The notes beneath the pieces were generated by a model. That model was not told the DNA's origin. It did no database searches and worked only from the letters and a program-made list of their open reading frames with translations. From positions 372,001 to 436,000 of the forward strand of contig NZ_CP063814.1 of assembly GCF_015277875.1 (NCBI RefSeq): 64,000 nt of DNA, read 5' to 3'. Below, piece by piece: positions 55,306 through 64,000 of this stretch. This stretch comes from Microbacterium luteum. Lineage in GTDB: Bacteria > Actinomycetota > Actinomycetes > Actinomycetales > Microbacteriaceae. A program made the position numbers and the translations under genes. The first letter of the stretch is position 1; the number at the start of each line of letters is the position of its first letter.

Positions 55306-55611
55306 GACGGCCACGATACGAGGGCGGTGACGCCGGACCAAGGGTCTTGACGTGTTCTTCGACGCGGGTGAGCGCCACACGCGTCAACCCCGCGCGGTGG
55401 CGGGCCTCGCACCGCGGGCGAGGTTGCCCACTCATGCTCGGCGCGTCACCTCACCGGACCAGCCCAACTCGGCGAATGCGACCTCCGCGGTGGGAGATCC
55501 GCCGCGCACCCGCGGCGACCGTTCCTATCTGCACCCGTCGTGATTCGCAACCCGGTCGACACGGGAGCATCCGACCGCCATCGTCGTCTGAACTTCGGTG
55601 AGAGGGCTGAA
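55306..55611. other. Intergenic region between divergent genes
   Basis: About 306 bases between the unknown-protein gene (minus) and the epimerase fusion (plus). No gene, repeat or clear palindrome seen. It must hold the two divergent promoters, which I could not place with confidence. Confidence 0.5.
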
Positions 55612-57210
55612 ATGCGACTGTGCGTCACGGGTGCGAGTGGAAATGTCGGTACGGCGCTGCTGGGCGCGCTCGCTTCGGACCCGAAAGTCGAAGAGGTGGT
55701 CGGCATCGCTCGCCGACGGCCCGATACGACGGCAGCGCCCTACAACACGGCGCGGTGGCAGGTGGTGGACCTCGCGATGCCAGTCCCGTCCGCTGAAGAC
55801 GAGACGAAGGTCGTGGAGAAGCTCGCGGCCGTCTTCCAAGGCATGGACGCTGTTGTTCATCTGGCGTGGATGATCCAGCCCAATCGCAACCGGCGGCTCT
55901 TGCGACGCGCCAACGTGGTGGGCACGCGCCGCGTCGTCGATGCGTGCCTGAGCGCCGGGGTCCGTCATCTCGTCTGTGCTTCGTCCGTGGGGGCGTACTC
56001 CGGCGTCCACGACGAGGATCCTCGCGACGAGACATGGTCGACCCGCGGAGTGCCGTCCGCTCACTACTCGGCGGATAAGGCCGCGCAGGAGCGTGTGCTG
56101 GACGACGCAGAGAGCCAGGGGTTGGCGATCGCCCGCGTGCGACCGGCGCTCGTCTTCGACGCGTCTGCGGGCGCAGAGGTCACGCGCCTCTTCCTGGGCC
56201 CGATGTTCCCCGCTCGACTGCTGCGGCCGGGCGCGCTGCCCGTCATTCCGCTTCCGGCAGGTCTGCGTTTCCAGGTCGTGCATGCGGAAGACCTCGCCGA
56301 CGCGTACCGCCGAATCCTCAGCTCGGTCGCGACCGGCCCCTTCAACGTCGCGACGGACGGGGTGCTGCGTGGGAGAGACCTCGCCGAGGCGTTGGGTGCT
56401 CGGCGTCGCGTGTCACTGCCGGCACGCGCACTTCGGCCGGCGATGAATCTCGCCTGGTGCGCGCACGCCGTCGCCGCAGACCCCGGCTGGATGGACATCG
56501 CGATGTCGGCGCCGATAATGGACACCGAGCGGATCCGCGCAGAACTGGACTGGCGTCCACGGCGCGACGCCCGCAGTACGCTGCGGGAGATGATCACCGC
56601 GATCGCCGACGGCGACGGTGCGGCCAGCGCGCCGATGCGTCCAAGGCTTCGATGGCCCCGAGATCAGCAGGCGCCGGGTGAGATCCCTCCGATCACCGTG
56701 CCGGGACAAAGGCACCGCCTGCCGGCATCCATCGAACGCGACATCTTCGCCCTCTACCTCTCTGATCACCTCACCGGCGCGACCGGCGGAGCCGACCGGG
56801 CGTCGCGTATGGCGCACGGGTACGCCGATACCCCGATCGGCGAGGAACTTGCCCGGATCGCCGCGGAAGTGCGGCGCGAGCGGGCGTTCCTGAAGGAGCT
56901 GGTGAGTTCGCTGGAGCTACCGAGGCGACGGCATCGCCAGGCCGTTGCCTGGATCGGGGAGAGGATCGGACGGTTGAAGAGCAACGGACAGTCGACCGAT
57001 TCTCCGATGACTCCCGTGCTCGAGATCGAGCTGATGCGCGGTGCGGTCGCTTCCAAGCTCGGATGCTGGGAGACGCTCGCCGACCTGTCGCCGGAATTGG
57101 GCTTTCCTTCCGCTGTGTTCATCGACCTGGCTGCTCGGGCGCGTGCACAGCTGACCACGTTGCAGGGGCTGCATGAACGAGTGGCGGGAGGCGCCTTCCG
57201 GGTGGGGTAG
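55612..57210 (+). CDS. NAD-dependent epimerase/dehydratase fused to a helical domain
   Basis: A 532 aa two-domain protein. Residues 1-330 are an extended SDR with MRLCVTGASGNVGTALLGAL, VVHLAWMIQPNRN, Ser in ASSVGAY and YSADK as the YxxxK motif. Residues about 370-530 are a largely helical region (SIERDIFALYLSDHLTGATG, IGEELARIAAEVRRERAFLK, AVASKLGCWETLADL) that looks like a four-helix, ferritin-like bundle. ATG at 55612, with GAGAGG upstream. The partner domain may act on or store the epimerase's ligand; substrate unknown. Confidence 0.75.
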   Translation: MRLCVTGASGNVGTALLGALASDPKVEEVVGIARRRPDTTAAPYNTARWQVVDLAMPVPSAEDETKVVEKLAAVFQGMDAVVHLAWMIQPNRNRRLLRRANVVGTRRVVDACLSAGVRHLVCASSVGAYSGVHDEDPRDETWSTRGVPSAHYSADKAAQERVLDDAESQGLAIARVRPALVFDASAGAEVTRLFLGPMFPARLLRPGALPVIPLPAGLRFQVVHAEDLADAYRRILSSVATGPFNVATDGVLRGRDLAEALGARRRVSLPARALRPAMNLAWCAHAVAADPGWMDIAMSAPIMDTERIRAELDWRPRRDARSTLREMITAIADGDGAASAPMRPRLRWPRDQQAPGEIPPITVPGQRHRLPASIERDIFALYLSDHLTGATGGADRASRMAHGYADTPIGEELARIAAEVRRERAFLKELVSSLELPRRRHRQAVAWIGERIGRLKSNGQSTDSPMTPVLEIELMRGAVASKLGCWETLADLSPELGFPSAVFIDLAARARAQLTTLQGLHERVAGGAFRVG

Positions 57211-57280
57211 CTCTCCCGGCGCGCGTCGATGAGAGGATGAAGGGCATGCCGTACCGCAGGCTCGACGAGGAAACGACCGC

Positions 57281-58531
57281 ATGAGTGCGTCCGCACGGGC
57301 CTGGGTCGAGCACGTCATGTGGTGGCACGTCTACCCGCTCGGTTTCACCGGGGCGCCGATCCGCGAAGGCGCCGACGAAGGCCGCATCGTGCACCGCCTG
57401 CCGCACATCGAGGCGTGGCTCGATCACGTCATCGAACTCGGGTTGAACGGCATCCTGCTCGGGCCGGTGTTCGCCTCGACCAGTCACGGCTACGACATCG
57501 TCGACCACTTCCGTGTGGATCCCCGCTTGGGCGACGAGGACGACGTGCGTCGCCTGATCGCCGCGGCGCACGACCGCGGCGTCCGGGTGCTGTTCGACGG
57601 GGTCTTCAACCACGTCGGCCGGGAGCATCCCCAGGTGGAGACCCTGCGCGGAGACGGTGTCTTCGAGGGCCACGACAGCCTCGTCGAGCTCGATCACGAC
57701 TCCGAGGCGGTCCGCGATCTCGCGGTCGACGCCATGAACTACTGGCTCGACCGCGGTATCGACGGGTGGCGGCTGGATGCGGCGTACGCCGTTCCGCCGT
57801 CGTTCTGGGCGGCGGTGCTCCCGCGCGTGCGCGAGCGACACCCTCACGCGTGGTTCCTCGGCGAAGTCATCCACGGCGACTACGCCACGACCGTGCGCGA
57901 CTCCGGCATCGACAGCGTCACCCAGTACGAGCTGTGGCAGGGGATCTGGCACGGCATCGCCGACGGGAACTTCTTCGAGCTCGCGCATGCGCTCGGCCGC
58001 CACGTCGCCCTGCTCGATACCTTCGTTCCGGCGACCTTCGTCGGCAATCACGACGTCACCCGCATCGCCACAGCCGTGGGGCGGCGCCATCTGCCCCACG
58101 CGCTCGCCGTGCTGTTCACCGTCGCCGGAACCCCCGCGGTCTACGCCGGCGACGAGTACGGCTTCGAAGCGGTCAAGGCCGAGCGGATCGGCGGTGACGA
58201 TGCCGTGAGGCCGGCGTTCCCGCCCATGCCGGACGAGGTCGAGGAGACGGATGCCGCACGCGATGCGCTGCGACTCACCCGTGACCTCGTCGCCTTCCGT
58301 CGCCGCAGGCCGTGGTTGCACTCGGCCCACACCGACGTCGTCGAGACGACCAATCTCACGCTCGTCATCCGCACCGCCGTCGACGACGACGCTGCCATCG
58401 TGGCGCTGAACATCGGCGACGACGAGGCGGTCGTCGCCGCCGCCGGCGCTGGGCAGCTGGAGCTGGGTGACGGGGCGCTCGCCGACGCACGCGTCGTCTT
58501 GCCGCCGCACGGGTGGGCGATCCTGACGTAG
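57281..58531 (+). CDS. GH13-family alpha-amylase-type glycosidase
   Basis: A 416 aa TIM-barrel enzyme of the alpha-amylase family. The four family motifs are DGVFNHVG; GWRLDAAY with nucleophile Asp166; FLGEVIHGD with acid/base Glu195; and VGNHDVTR with transition-state Asp258. The short C-terminal sheet follows. It is smaller than secreted amylases and lacks a signal peptide, so it is cytoplasmic, perhaps acting on trehalose, sucrose or maltodextrin. GAGGAAACGACCGC precedes the ATG at 57281. Confidence 0.85.
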   Translation: MSASARAWVEHVMWWHVYPLGFTGAPIREGADEGRIVHRLPHIEAWLDHVIELGLNGILLGPVFASTSHGYDIVDHFRVDPRLGDEDDVRRLIAAAHDRGVRVLFDGVFNHVGREHPQVETLRGDGVFEGHDSLVELDHDSEAVRDLAVDAMNYWLDRGIDGWRLDAAYAVPPSFWAAVLPRVRERHPHAWFLGEVIHGDYATTVRDSGIDSVTQYELWQGIWHGIADGNFFELAHALGRHVALLDTFVPATFVGNHDVTRIATAVGRRHLPHALAVLFTVAGTPAVYAGDEYGFEAVKAERIGGDDAVRPAFPPMPDEVEETDAARDALRLTRDLVAFRRRRPWLHSAHTDVVETTNLTLVIRTAVDDDAAIVALNIGDDEAVVAAAGAGQLELGDGALADARVVLPPHGWAILT

Positions 58532-58548
58532 GGTGCTCTGCTGCGACG

Positions 58549-58635
58549 TTTCGTTTCGTCGCTGCGCTCCTCGCTCAACGACCTCCGGACAAAGGGCCCG
58601 CTGGTCGTTGAGCGAGCGGAGCGAGACGAAACGCT
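58549..58635. repeat. Long inverted repeat (REP/terminator-like) between convergent genes
   Basis: The right arm GGTCGTTGAGCGAGCGGAGC, followed by GAGACGAAACG, is matched on the left by its reverse complement from 58549 to 58585, with a small insertion, around a 19-base loop. Repeats of this GGTCGTTGAGCGAGC type occur many times in Microbacterium genomes as far as I know. Here it separates the GH13 gene from the convergent gene at 58654 and would act as a bidirectional terminator. Confidence 0.75.
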
Positions 58636-58653
58636 CGGAGGGAGCGCCTCCCG

Positions 58654-59556
58654 TCACTCGACGTCGTACCCGCGCACGGCGTCCTCCAGCTCATCCCGGC
58701 TCCGGATGGCCTGCGGGCGGGAGAAACTGCTGGTGAGGAAGTGCTGCGCATAGGGGAAGCACGCCGCCTCGAACGGTTCGGCGGCGCGAAAGGATGCGCC
58801 GAACGTATCCGATGTCACCGTGACGGCATCCAGAGGAAGCCGCAGAGCCTGCCGCATCTCGTCGGGGTCGAACACGAGTCCGAAGGGTTCCGAGCTCTCG
58901 CGCCGCAAGCGCCCGCCGTAGTCGACGCTGAGGTTCCCCTCGATCCACAGGCGCTGCTCGAGCGGAGTCGTCTTCGCGGCAGGCAACGCCGCGGTCACCT
59001 CGAGATGGTTGGGCCGTTCGGCACTGCGCACATCGATGACGACGTCGCCGGTGTGCACGGTCGTGACGACGGCACGCTCGGTGGTCGACCGCGCGAAGCC
59101 CTCGCCGGGGCCGTAGTTGATCGTGTTCGACTCGTAGTCGCAGATCACCCACGTGAGCATGCCCGATCGGGTGTCCTCTGCGATGACGTACAGCTCGACG
59201 CGCGTTCCCCAGAAGACCGAGGTGTGCACCGTGAACGCCCCGACGATCGCGCACAGACGCGGCGTCTCGTCGGCGAACATCGCGGTGGGAACGAGTCGGT
59301 AGTGCGGGGGCAGGAGTCGGGCCGCGGCATCCGAATCGGTGATCTCGTACGACAGGAAGAAGCAGTACGGCTCGACCACGAAGCCCATGTGCCCCTCGGT
59401 ACGGGCGTGCGAGACGACCCACTCCTGCCCGCGGCGAGGCATCCGTGCGAGCATCTCGGCGCGCCCGTAGAGGGCGGCCACCGCTTTCGGTGACACGCTC
59501 CTCTCGGTGCCGACGATGAATCGGCGCAGTTCCAGCGGATCGATCCCGGTCCCCAT
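58654..59556 (-). CDS. Unassigned protein, possible acetoacetate-decarboxylase-like fold
   Basis: A 300 aa soluble protein. The segment YEITDSDAAARLLPPHYRLV followed by LCAIVGAFTVHTSVFWGTRV and SNTINYGPGEGFARST faintly recalls ADC-fold proteins, but no equivalent of the catalytic Lys region is visible, so decarboxylase activity is not claimed. ATG at 59556 is not overlapped by the upstream glycosyltransferase gene, 41 bases away. Third in a left-pointing run with a glycosyltransferase and a phosphodiester glycosidase, hinting at an envelope or polymer role. Confidence 0.5.
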   Translation of the reverse strand: MGTGIDPLELRRFIVGTERSVSPKAVAALYGRAEMLARMPRRGQEWVVSHARTEGHMGFVVEPYCFFLSYEITDSDAAARLLPPHYRLVPTAMFADETPRLCAIVGAFTVHTSVFWGTRVELYVIAEDTRSGMLTWVICDYESNTINYGPGEGFARSTTERAVVTTVHTGDVVIDVRSAERPNHLEVTAALPAAKTTPLEQRLWIEGNLSVDYGGRLRRESSEPFGLVFDPDEMRQALRLPLDAVTVTSDTFGASFRAAEPFEAACFPYAQHFLTSSFSRPQAIRSRDELEDAVRGYDVE

Positions 59557-59597
59557 GATCGCCAGCGTCGACGCGACGCGCTCGACCGGCGTGCCCG

Positions 59598-60854
59598 TCA
59601 GCGGCGGCCCGCCGGCTCTTCCGCATCCCGAAACGCCGTGGCCCTGGCGGTGTCGTCGTCGATGACGCGATGGTGCCGCGCCTCGGTGCCGAGCGGAGGG
59701 GATGTTCCGGCATGAAGGGCTCGCTCAAACGGGGTGCCGGTACGGATGGCCTGTGACGATTCCGGGACCAGAGAGCGCATTCGGGCGCGCGCTGCATGCA
59801 GCCGCTTCCGACCAGCCCCTTGTCCTCCGCGGAAGACGAGCGAGCGCTGCACGGCGTAACTCGTCAGGAACAGCACCACCTCGGTGAGCATCTTGGCTGC
59901 CAGGAGGGTGACGCCGATGTCGGTCAGCGCTCCCATCCACGCGATGTTCGACGCGAGCAGCACGAGCGCCAGGGCGGCGTACCGCAGGGCTTCGCGCGTG
60001 CGGCCCCGGCTCCGGCTCCGGCGATGAAAGACCACCCGACGGTTCACGGCGAAGTTCACGGATGCGCTGATCACGCGGGCCGCCACGATGGAGAACACCA
60101 GCGAGCCCGTCGCGGCCGACAGCACGAGCAGGAGCACCGTGTCGAGCGCGAAGGCTAGGAGAGACGACCCCGCGAAGAGGATCAGGGGAAGCATGACGCG
60201 CAGCGAGTCCGTCAACGGACGGAAGTGGCTCGAGGCGTTTCGCTCGAGATAGACCGTCGCGATGGGCACCTCGCGAGCGGTCACCCCCGCGCTCCGGCTG
60301 CGCAGCAGCATGTTCTGCTCGTACTCGAAACGGTCGCCCGGAACCGACATCGCCCACGGGAGCAGCGCCGCCGGGATGCCGCGCAGTCCGGTCTGCGTGT
60401 CGCTGAGCGCCCACCCGGCGACCACGCGGAACACCCCGCGCGACACCGCGTTGCCCACACGACTGCGCACCGGCACGTCACCGCCGAAGTCGCGACACCC
60501 GAGGATGAGCGCCGGGGATTCGGCCGCCTTCTCCCGCCGCAGGGCCTCGACGACACGGAGGATGTCGTCGACGCGATGCTGGCCGTCTGCATCGGCGGTC
60601 ACGACGTCGTCATCCGGTGCCCACCGCACGACCTCGGCGAAGCCCGCCTTCAGCGCAGCCCCCTTCCCTCGGTTCCTCGAGAAGCGGATGACGCGCGCGC
60701 CGGCGTCTTCGACCACCGAGAACAGATCGTCGTACCCCGGCCCGCTGCCGTCGTCGACGACCAGGACGGTGAGGTCGGGATCGGCGGCGAGCAGTTCGTC
60801 GACCAGCCAGGGCAGGCGCGGTCCGGGCTCGAGCGCGGGGATGAGCACGATCAT
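59598..60854 (-). CDS. GT2 glycosyltransferase fused to a GtrA-like membrane domain
   Basis: A 418 aa protein. The N-terminal GT-A domain begins MIVLIPALEPGPRLPWLVDE, with nucleotide-binding VVDDGSG and metal-binding DADGQH, as in polyprenyl-phosphate sugar transferases. From about residue 235 a GtrA/DPMS-associated domain with four hydrophobic segments follows (LILFAGSSLLAFALDTVLLL through TEVVLFLTSYAVQ). Fusion of these two modules is known in lipid-linked sugar transfer for wall glycosylation. ATG at 60854 is used; GTG at 60863, overlapping the upstream stop as GTGA, is equally possible. Confidence 0.85.
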   Translation of the reverse strand: MIVLIPALEPGPRLPWLVDELLAADPDLTVLVVDDGSGPGYDDLFSVVEDAGARVIRFSRNRGKGAALKAGFAEVVRWAPDDDVVTADADGQHRVDDILRVVEALRREKAAESPALILGCRDFGGDVPVRSRVGNAVSRGVFRVVAGWALSDTQTGLRGIPAALLPWAMSVPGDRFEYEQNMLLRSRSAGVTAREVPIATVYLERNASSHFRPLTDSLRVMLPLILFAGSSLLAFALDTVLLLVLSAATGSLVFSIVAARVISASVNFAVNRRVVFHRRSRSRGRTREALRYAALALVLLASNIAWMGALTDIGVTLLAAKMLTEVVLFLTSYAVQRSLVFRGGQGAGRKRLHAARARMRSLVPESSQAIRTGTPFERALHAGTSPPLGTEARHHRVIDDDTARATAFRDAEEPAGRR

Positions 60855-60859
60855 GCCGG

Positions 60860-61837
60860 TCACCCCGCGATGTAGAGGATGTCGCTGGTGGCGCGCTCGC
60901 CGCCGTTGGACGGGCTGTTGACCACCTCGCCGTCGAAGAACATCGTCGACGAGCCGCCCCCGTCGAGGTTGTAGGCCGTCGTCGCCCCCAGGTCGACGAA
61001 GATGTCGGCGAGCTCGGTGAGGGTGACCCCCTCGCTGTAGCCGCTCTGGCGCCCGTCGACGACGACGAAGACCAGGTGATTGTCGTCGATGACGCCGACC
61101 GCGGTGCGCGGCTGGTCGCCCTGGATGGAGTGGTTGCCGAAGTTGGTGTCGACCTCGACGTCTTCGATCCCCTCGAGGACCGCGCCGTCCTCGACGATCG
61201 CCGGCCCGAAGCTGAGGGTGTTCCACGCGCCGGCGGCCACGAGTTCGTCGGCGCTGGTGGCGGTCTCGTCGTAGACCTCGACGCTGCCGTCGGTGTAGAA
61301 GACCAGGCCCGTGCGGGCGGGGTCGTCGCGGTACACGACGCCATTGCGGATGACGATGCCGGTGTCGCGGAACCCGTAGTAGTCGCCGTTGATGGCGAAG
61401 ACGGCATCGTTCTGCTCGGCGATGGAGCTGGTGAGGTCGGTGATGTTCTCGCCGAACTGATTGTTGGCGAAGGCGCTCCGCAGCGCGGTCGCGTCGCCCA
61501 AGGTGACCTCGGCGACGTAGTAGGTCACCGTCGAGTCCCCGGACCCCTCGACGACGGTCGAGATCTCGACCGACGTCTCCCCGCTCGTGTACGACGTGTC
61601 GGTCAGGACCGTCTCGGTGCTCGCGTCGTCGCCGGTGTCGTCGGCACCGTCGTCCACGGTGACCGGTGAGTTCTCCGCCTCGTACGCGGCGACATCGTCG
61701 ATCTCGACGTGCTGCACGAGGTAGCGGTCCGCGGCCCACGCTGCGGCGCCCGAGAGGGTGAGCGTGGTCGTCAGCGCCGACGCGATGATCACGTTCCGGC
61801 GACGGGTGCGGCGTTTGCGGCGGGGCGTGGGTTCCAT
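60860..61837 (-). CDS. Phosphodiester glycosidase (NAGPA-domain) family exported protein
   Basis: A 325 aa protein with a basic N-terminus and a hydrophobic segment (VIIASALTTTLTLSGAAAWA) that acts as signal or anchor, then a NAGPA domain. Features include AINGDYYGFR, GIVIRNGVVYRDDP, VVVDGRQSGYSEGVTLTELA and the hallmark NLDGGGSSTMFF. The family uncovers GlcNAc-1-phosphodiesters or processes exopolysaccharide. An acidic, Thr-rich spacer lies at residues 55-90. ATG at 61837 is the best start. Two bases of separation or overlap connect it to the glycosyltransferase. Confidence 0.85.
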   Translation of the reverse strand: MEPTPRRKRRTRRRNVIIASALTTTLTLSGAAAWAADRYLVQHVEIDDVAAYEAENSPVTVDDGADDTGDDASTETVLTDTSYTSGETSVEISTVVEGSGDSTVTYYVAEVTLGDATALRSAFANNQFGENITDLTSSIAEQNDAVFAINGDYYGFRDTGIVIRNGVVYRDDPARTGLVFYTDGSVEVYDETATSADELVAAGAWNTLSFGPAIVEDGAVLEGIEDVEVDTNFGNHSIQGDQPRTAVGVIDDNHLVFVVVDGRQSGYSEGVTLTELADIFVDLGATTAYNLDGGGSSTMFFDGEVVNSPSNGGERATSDILYIAG

Positions 61838-62006
61838 GCATCCAGGGATACGCACCCCGCCTATCCGGCACCCCGCGACCGGCTGATACCGCGCTATGGA
61901 GGCTTATGCGGCGGCTATGGCCCGCACGGGGCCGCGCATACGATGGGGAGAGCCGCGTCTTGCGACGCCATCCGCGTGCCCGATCGCATCCCGAGGAGAG
62001 ATTCGC

Positions 62007-62993
62007 ATGAAGCTCGCCGTGCTGGGGTCGGGGATGATCGTCCGCGACTTCCTGCCCCACGCCGCCGCCGTCGACGGCCTCGACCTCGTCGCGATCTGCG
62101 GGCGTCCGGCGTCAGCCGATCGCCTCGCCGCGATGCGGGACGAGTTCGGCATCGACCGCGTGCACCTCGACCTCGATGCCTGCCTCGCAGATCCCGACAT
62201 CGACACGGTGTGGATCGCGGTGCCGAACTCGCTGCACGCCGAGTATGCGCGCAAGGCCCTGGAGGCCGGCAAGCATGTGGTGTGCGAGAAGCCCTTCGTG
62301 CTCGATGAGCGCGATCTGCAGGAACTGCGCGACCTCGCCGAGGAGCGCGATCTCATCCTCGTCGAGGCGATCAGCACGGTGTACCTCTCGAACTACCGCT
62401 GGATCCAGGAGCACCTCGACAGCGTCGGGGAGATCCGCGTCGTGCAGTGCGACTACTCCCAGTTCTCGTCGCGCTTCGACCGGTTCCGGGCCGGCGAGGT
62501 GCTGCCGGCGTTCGACCCGGCGCAGGGTGGCGGCGCGCTGCTCGACATCGGCATCTACACGATCCACTTCGTCGTGGGGCTTCTCGGGCTTCCCGAGAGC
62601 GTGCAGTACACCGCCAACCTCGAGCGCGGCGTGGACACTTCCGGCGTGCTCGTGCTGGAGTACGGCGACCGCACCGCGGTGTGCGTGTGCGCGAAGGACT
62701 CCGACGGCCCGATCCGCTCGAAGATCCAGGGCACCGACGGCTGGATCGCCGTCGACGGGGCGCCGAACGCGATGCCGGTCGTGCGATCCCAGCGCCGAGG
62801 CGAACAGGTGCAGACCCGTGACCTGTCGGTGCATCCGCATCGCATGGTCGAGGAGTTCCGCGCGTTCGTCGACATGATCGCCCGGCACGACACGGCCGAG
62901 CGCGACCGACGTCTCGACCACAGCCAGGCCGTGCTCGCCGTCGCCACCGCGGCGCGTCGGTCGGCCGGACTCCTCCCGAGCGACCCCTCATGA
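62007..62993 (+). CDS. Gfo/Idh/MocA-family oxidoreductase
   Basis: A 328 aa NAD(P)-dependent dehydrogenase of sugars or cyclitols. The Rossmann motif is MKLAVLGSGMIVRDFLPHAA, the cofactor-site motif is VVCEKPF with the conserved Lys, and GGALLDIGIYTIHF carries the catalytic-domain Asp and His-equivalent positions. ATG at 62007 with CGAGGAGAG upstream. Its stop overlaps the next gene start by four bases (ATGA). Confidence 0.88.
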   Translation: MKLAVLGSGMIVRDFLPHAAAVDGLDLVAICGRPASADRLAAMRDEFGIDRVHLDLDACLADPDIDTVWIAVPNSLHAEYARKALEAGKHVVCEKPFVLDERDLQELRDLAEERDLILVEAISTVYLSNYRWIQEHLDSVGEIRVVQCDYSQFSSRFDRFRAGEVLPAFDPAQGGGALLDIGIYTIHFVVGLLGLPESVQYTANLERGVDTSGVLVLEYGDRTAVCVCAKDSDGPIRSKIQGTDGWIAVDGAPNAMPVVRSQRRGEQVQTRDLSVHPHRMVEEFRAFVDMIARHDTAERDRRLDHSQAVLAVATAARRSAGLLPSDPS

Positions 62994-64000
62994 CCCATTC
63001 CCTCGTGCTCGTCGCCAACGCCGGCGACGGATCCCTGTCGCTGTTCCGCTTCGACGGGGCAGCGCTCGAGCGCCTGTCGGTGACCGAGGGGCTGACGGGA
63101 TGCTCCACGTTCGCCGTCGATTCGACGCGCGACCTCGTCTACGCCGCCGTCAAGGGCGACCCCGCGGGCATCGTCACGCTCTCGCTCGACCGCGCAGCCG
63201 GAGTGCTGACGGAGGTCTCGCGGCGCGATCTGCCGCGGGGCGGCATGAACTACCTGGCCCTCACTCACGACGGCGAGGTGCTGCTCGGCGCCTCCTACGG
63301 CGGCGGGTACGGCATCCTCAGCACCGTCGCGGACGGCGTGGTGAGCGCTCCGGTCTCCGAGATCGCGTATGCGAACCTGCACGCGGTGCTGCCGGATGCA
63401 TCCGGTCGGTTCGCCTACTTCGTCTCGCTCGGCGACGATCTCGTCGCGCAGTACGCGATCACCGATGAGCCTTCGCTGGAGCCGCTGAGTCCGTCCACCG
63501 TCGCCTTCCCGCCCGGCATCGGGCCCCGCCACCTGGCGCTGAACGCCGCGGAGGACAGCGTCTACGTGCTCACGGAGTTCAGTGCCGAGATCGTGCGTCT
63601 GCACCGTGACCGGCAGAACGGGGTGCTTGTTCCGGACGGATCCACCGCGGCGCACGATGTCGCCGTCGGCCTGCCGCCCGGCGTGTTCGGAGGCAATCCC
63701 ACCGTCAACCCGGCGCTGTGGGGAGCCGACCTGCACTGGGGTGCCGGACAGAAGCATCTCTGGGCATCGGAGCGGTCGACGAGCAGTCTCGCAGCGGTGC
63801 CCGTGGCCGCAGACGGCTCCCTCCGTCCCGCCGAGACCTTCACGCCCACCGAGCCGCAGCCGCGCGGATTCGCGCTGAGCGCCGACGGCCGATACCTGGT
63901 CGCCGCGGGTGAGCGAAGCACGACGGTCTCTCTCTACGCCGTCCACGGGCAGCACCTCGAACTCCTCCAGCGCGCCGAGACCGGTGGCGGCGCGAACTGG
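62990..64000 (+). CDS. Lactonase family (7-bladed beta-propeller) protein, 3' end beyond the window
   Basis: At least 337 codons are open to the right edge with no stop. It begins HSLVLVANAGDGSLSLFRFD and shows propeller repeats such as FAVDSTRDLVYAAVKGD, YLALTHDGEVLLGASYGGGY, HLALNAAEDSVYVLTEFSAE and GFALSADGRYLVAAGERS. This is the YbhE/6-phosphogluconolactonase-like fold, which hydrolyses sugar lactones. ATG at 62990 overlaps the dehydrogenase stop. The pair would oxidise a sugar to its lactone and open it. Confidence 0.85.
   Translation, partial: MTHSLVLVANAGDGSLSLFRFDGAALERLSVTEGLTGCSTFAVDSTRDLVYAAVKGDPAGIVTLSLDRAAGVLTEVSRRDLPRGGMNYLALTHDGEVLLGASYGGGYGILSTVADGVVSAPVSEIAYANLHAVLPDASGRFAYFVSLGDDLVAQYAITDEPSLEPLSPSTVAFPPGIGPRHLALNAAEDSVYVLTEFSAEIVRLHRDRQNGVLVPDGSTAAHDVAVGLPPGVFGGNPTVNPALWGADLHWGAGQKHLWASERSTSSLAAVPVAADGSLRPAETFTPTEPQPRGFALSADGRYLVAAGERSTTVSLYAVHGQHLELLQRAETGGGANW

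Noticed and set aside
58654..59556. Naming this gene an acetoacetate decarboxylase
   Set aside because: The similarity is faint and no Schiff-base Lys region is visible.
59598..62060. An 820-codon open frame including the glycosyltransferase
   Set aside because: The upstream two thirds overlap the NAGPA-type gene in another frame and are low-complexity Arg-rich sequence; the real gene starts near 60854.

Overview
This 64 kb window is high-GC DNA from an actinobacterium, most likely Microbacterium or another member of Microbacteriaceae. The evidence is GC-rich coding sequence with frequent GTG starts, actinobacterial gene forms such as the fused protocatechuate 4,5-dioxygenase, the DUF305/DUF6153 copper neighbourhood, and an inverted repeat at 58549-58635 of a type I associate with Microbacterium genomes. 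The assignment rests on recognition only; no rRNA gene or complete tRNA gene was seen.

Layout. Positions 1-2.2 kb are a mobile-element graveyard: a 5'-truncated tyrosine recombinase running off the left edge, then broken IS256, IS3 and IS110 transposases packed end to end. Positions 2.6-6.7 kb hold an SsuABC/NMT1-type importer with its GntR repressor. Positions 6.7-18.8 kb hold a two-wing catabolic cluster around a LysR gene (14.1-15.1 kb). The left-pointing wing has a flavin monooxygenase, cupin, VOC protein, SDR, NTF2-like protein, C-C type alpha/beta hydrolase and RidA, with a flavoprotein oxidase and another SDR beyond. The right-pointing wing has an extradiol dioxygenase, MFS carrier, RpiB-like protein and quinone oxidoreductase. 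Positions 18.9-23.2 kb hold an aldehyde dehydrogenase divergent from a GntR-OCD-DapA-like operon. Positions 23.2-23.8 kb hold a MazEF-type toxin-antitoxin pair. Positions 23.8-32.0 kb hold a TetR-controlled run (VAO-type oxidase, broken SDR, cyclase, two FAH-family proteins around an ABM protein, LysR) and a convergent SDR/NIPSNAP pair. Positions 32.2-36.0 kb hold a ribose-type ABC importer.

Positions 36.3-47.8 kb form a coherent route for 4-hydroxybenzoate. PobA, with an IclR regulator, makes protocatechuate, and LigAB, LigC, LigI, LigJ and LigK carry it through 4,5-cleavage to pyruvate and oxaloacetate. An intact IS481-family element sits between the two halves, inserted exactly in a CTAG that supplies stop codons to three genes. 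Two aligned degenerate repeats ending in a tRNA-Ser-like 3' end (about 47.86-48.06 and 48.84-49.0 kb) flank a gutted Fic gene. They look like a former integration site and probably mark the right boundary of the catabolic island.

Positions 49.2-54.2 kb are a copper module (CopB-type ATPase, two DUF305 proteins, a BNR-repeat lipoprotein, DUF6153) with three CsoR-like palindromes. Positions 54.4-64 kb look like ordinary chromosome: CinA-type amidase, a small conserved protein, an epimerase-helical fusion, a GH13 enzyme, an unassigned protein, a GT2-GtrA glycosyltransferase, a phosphodiester glycosidase, a Gfo/Idh/MocA dehydrogenase and a lactonase cut by the right edge.
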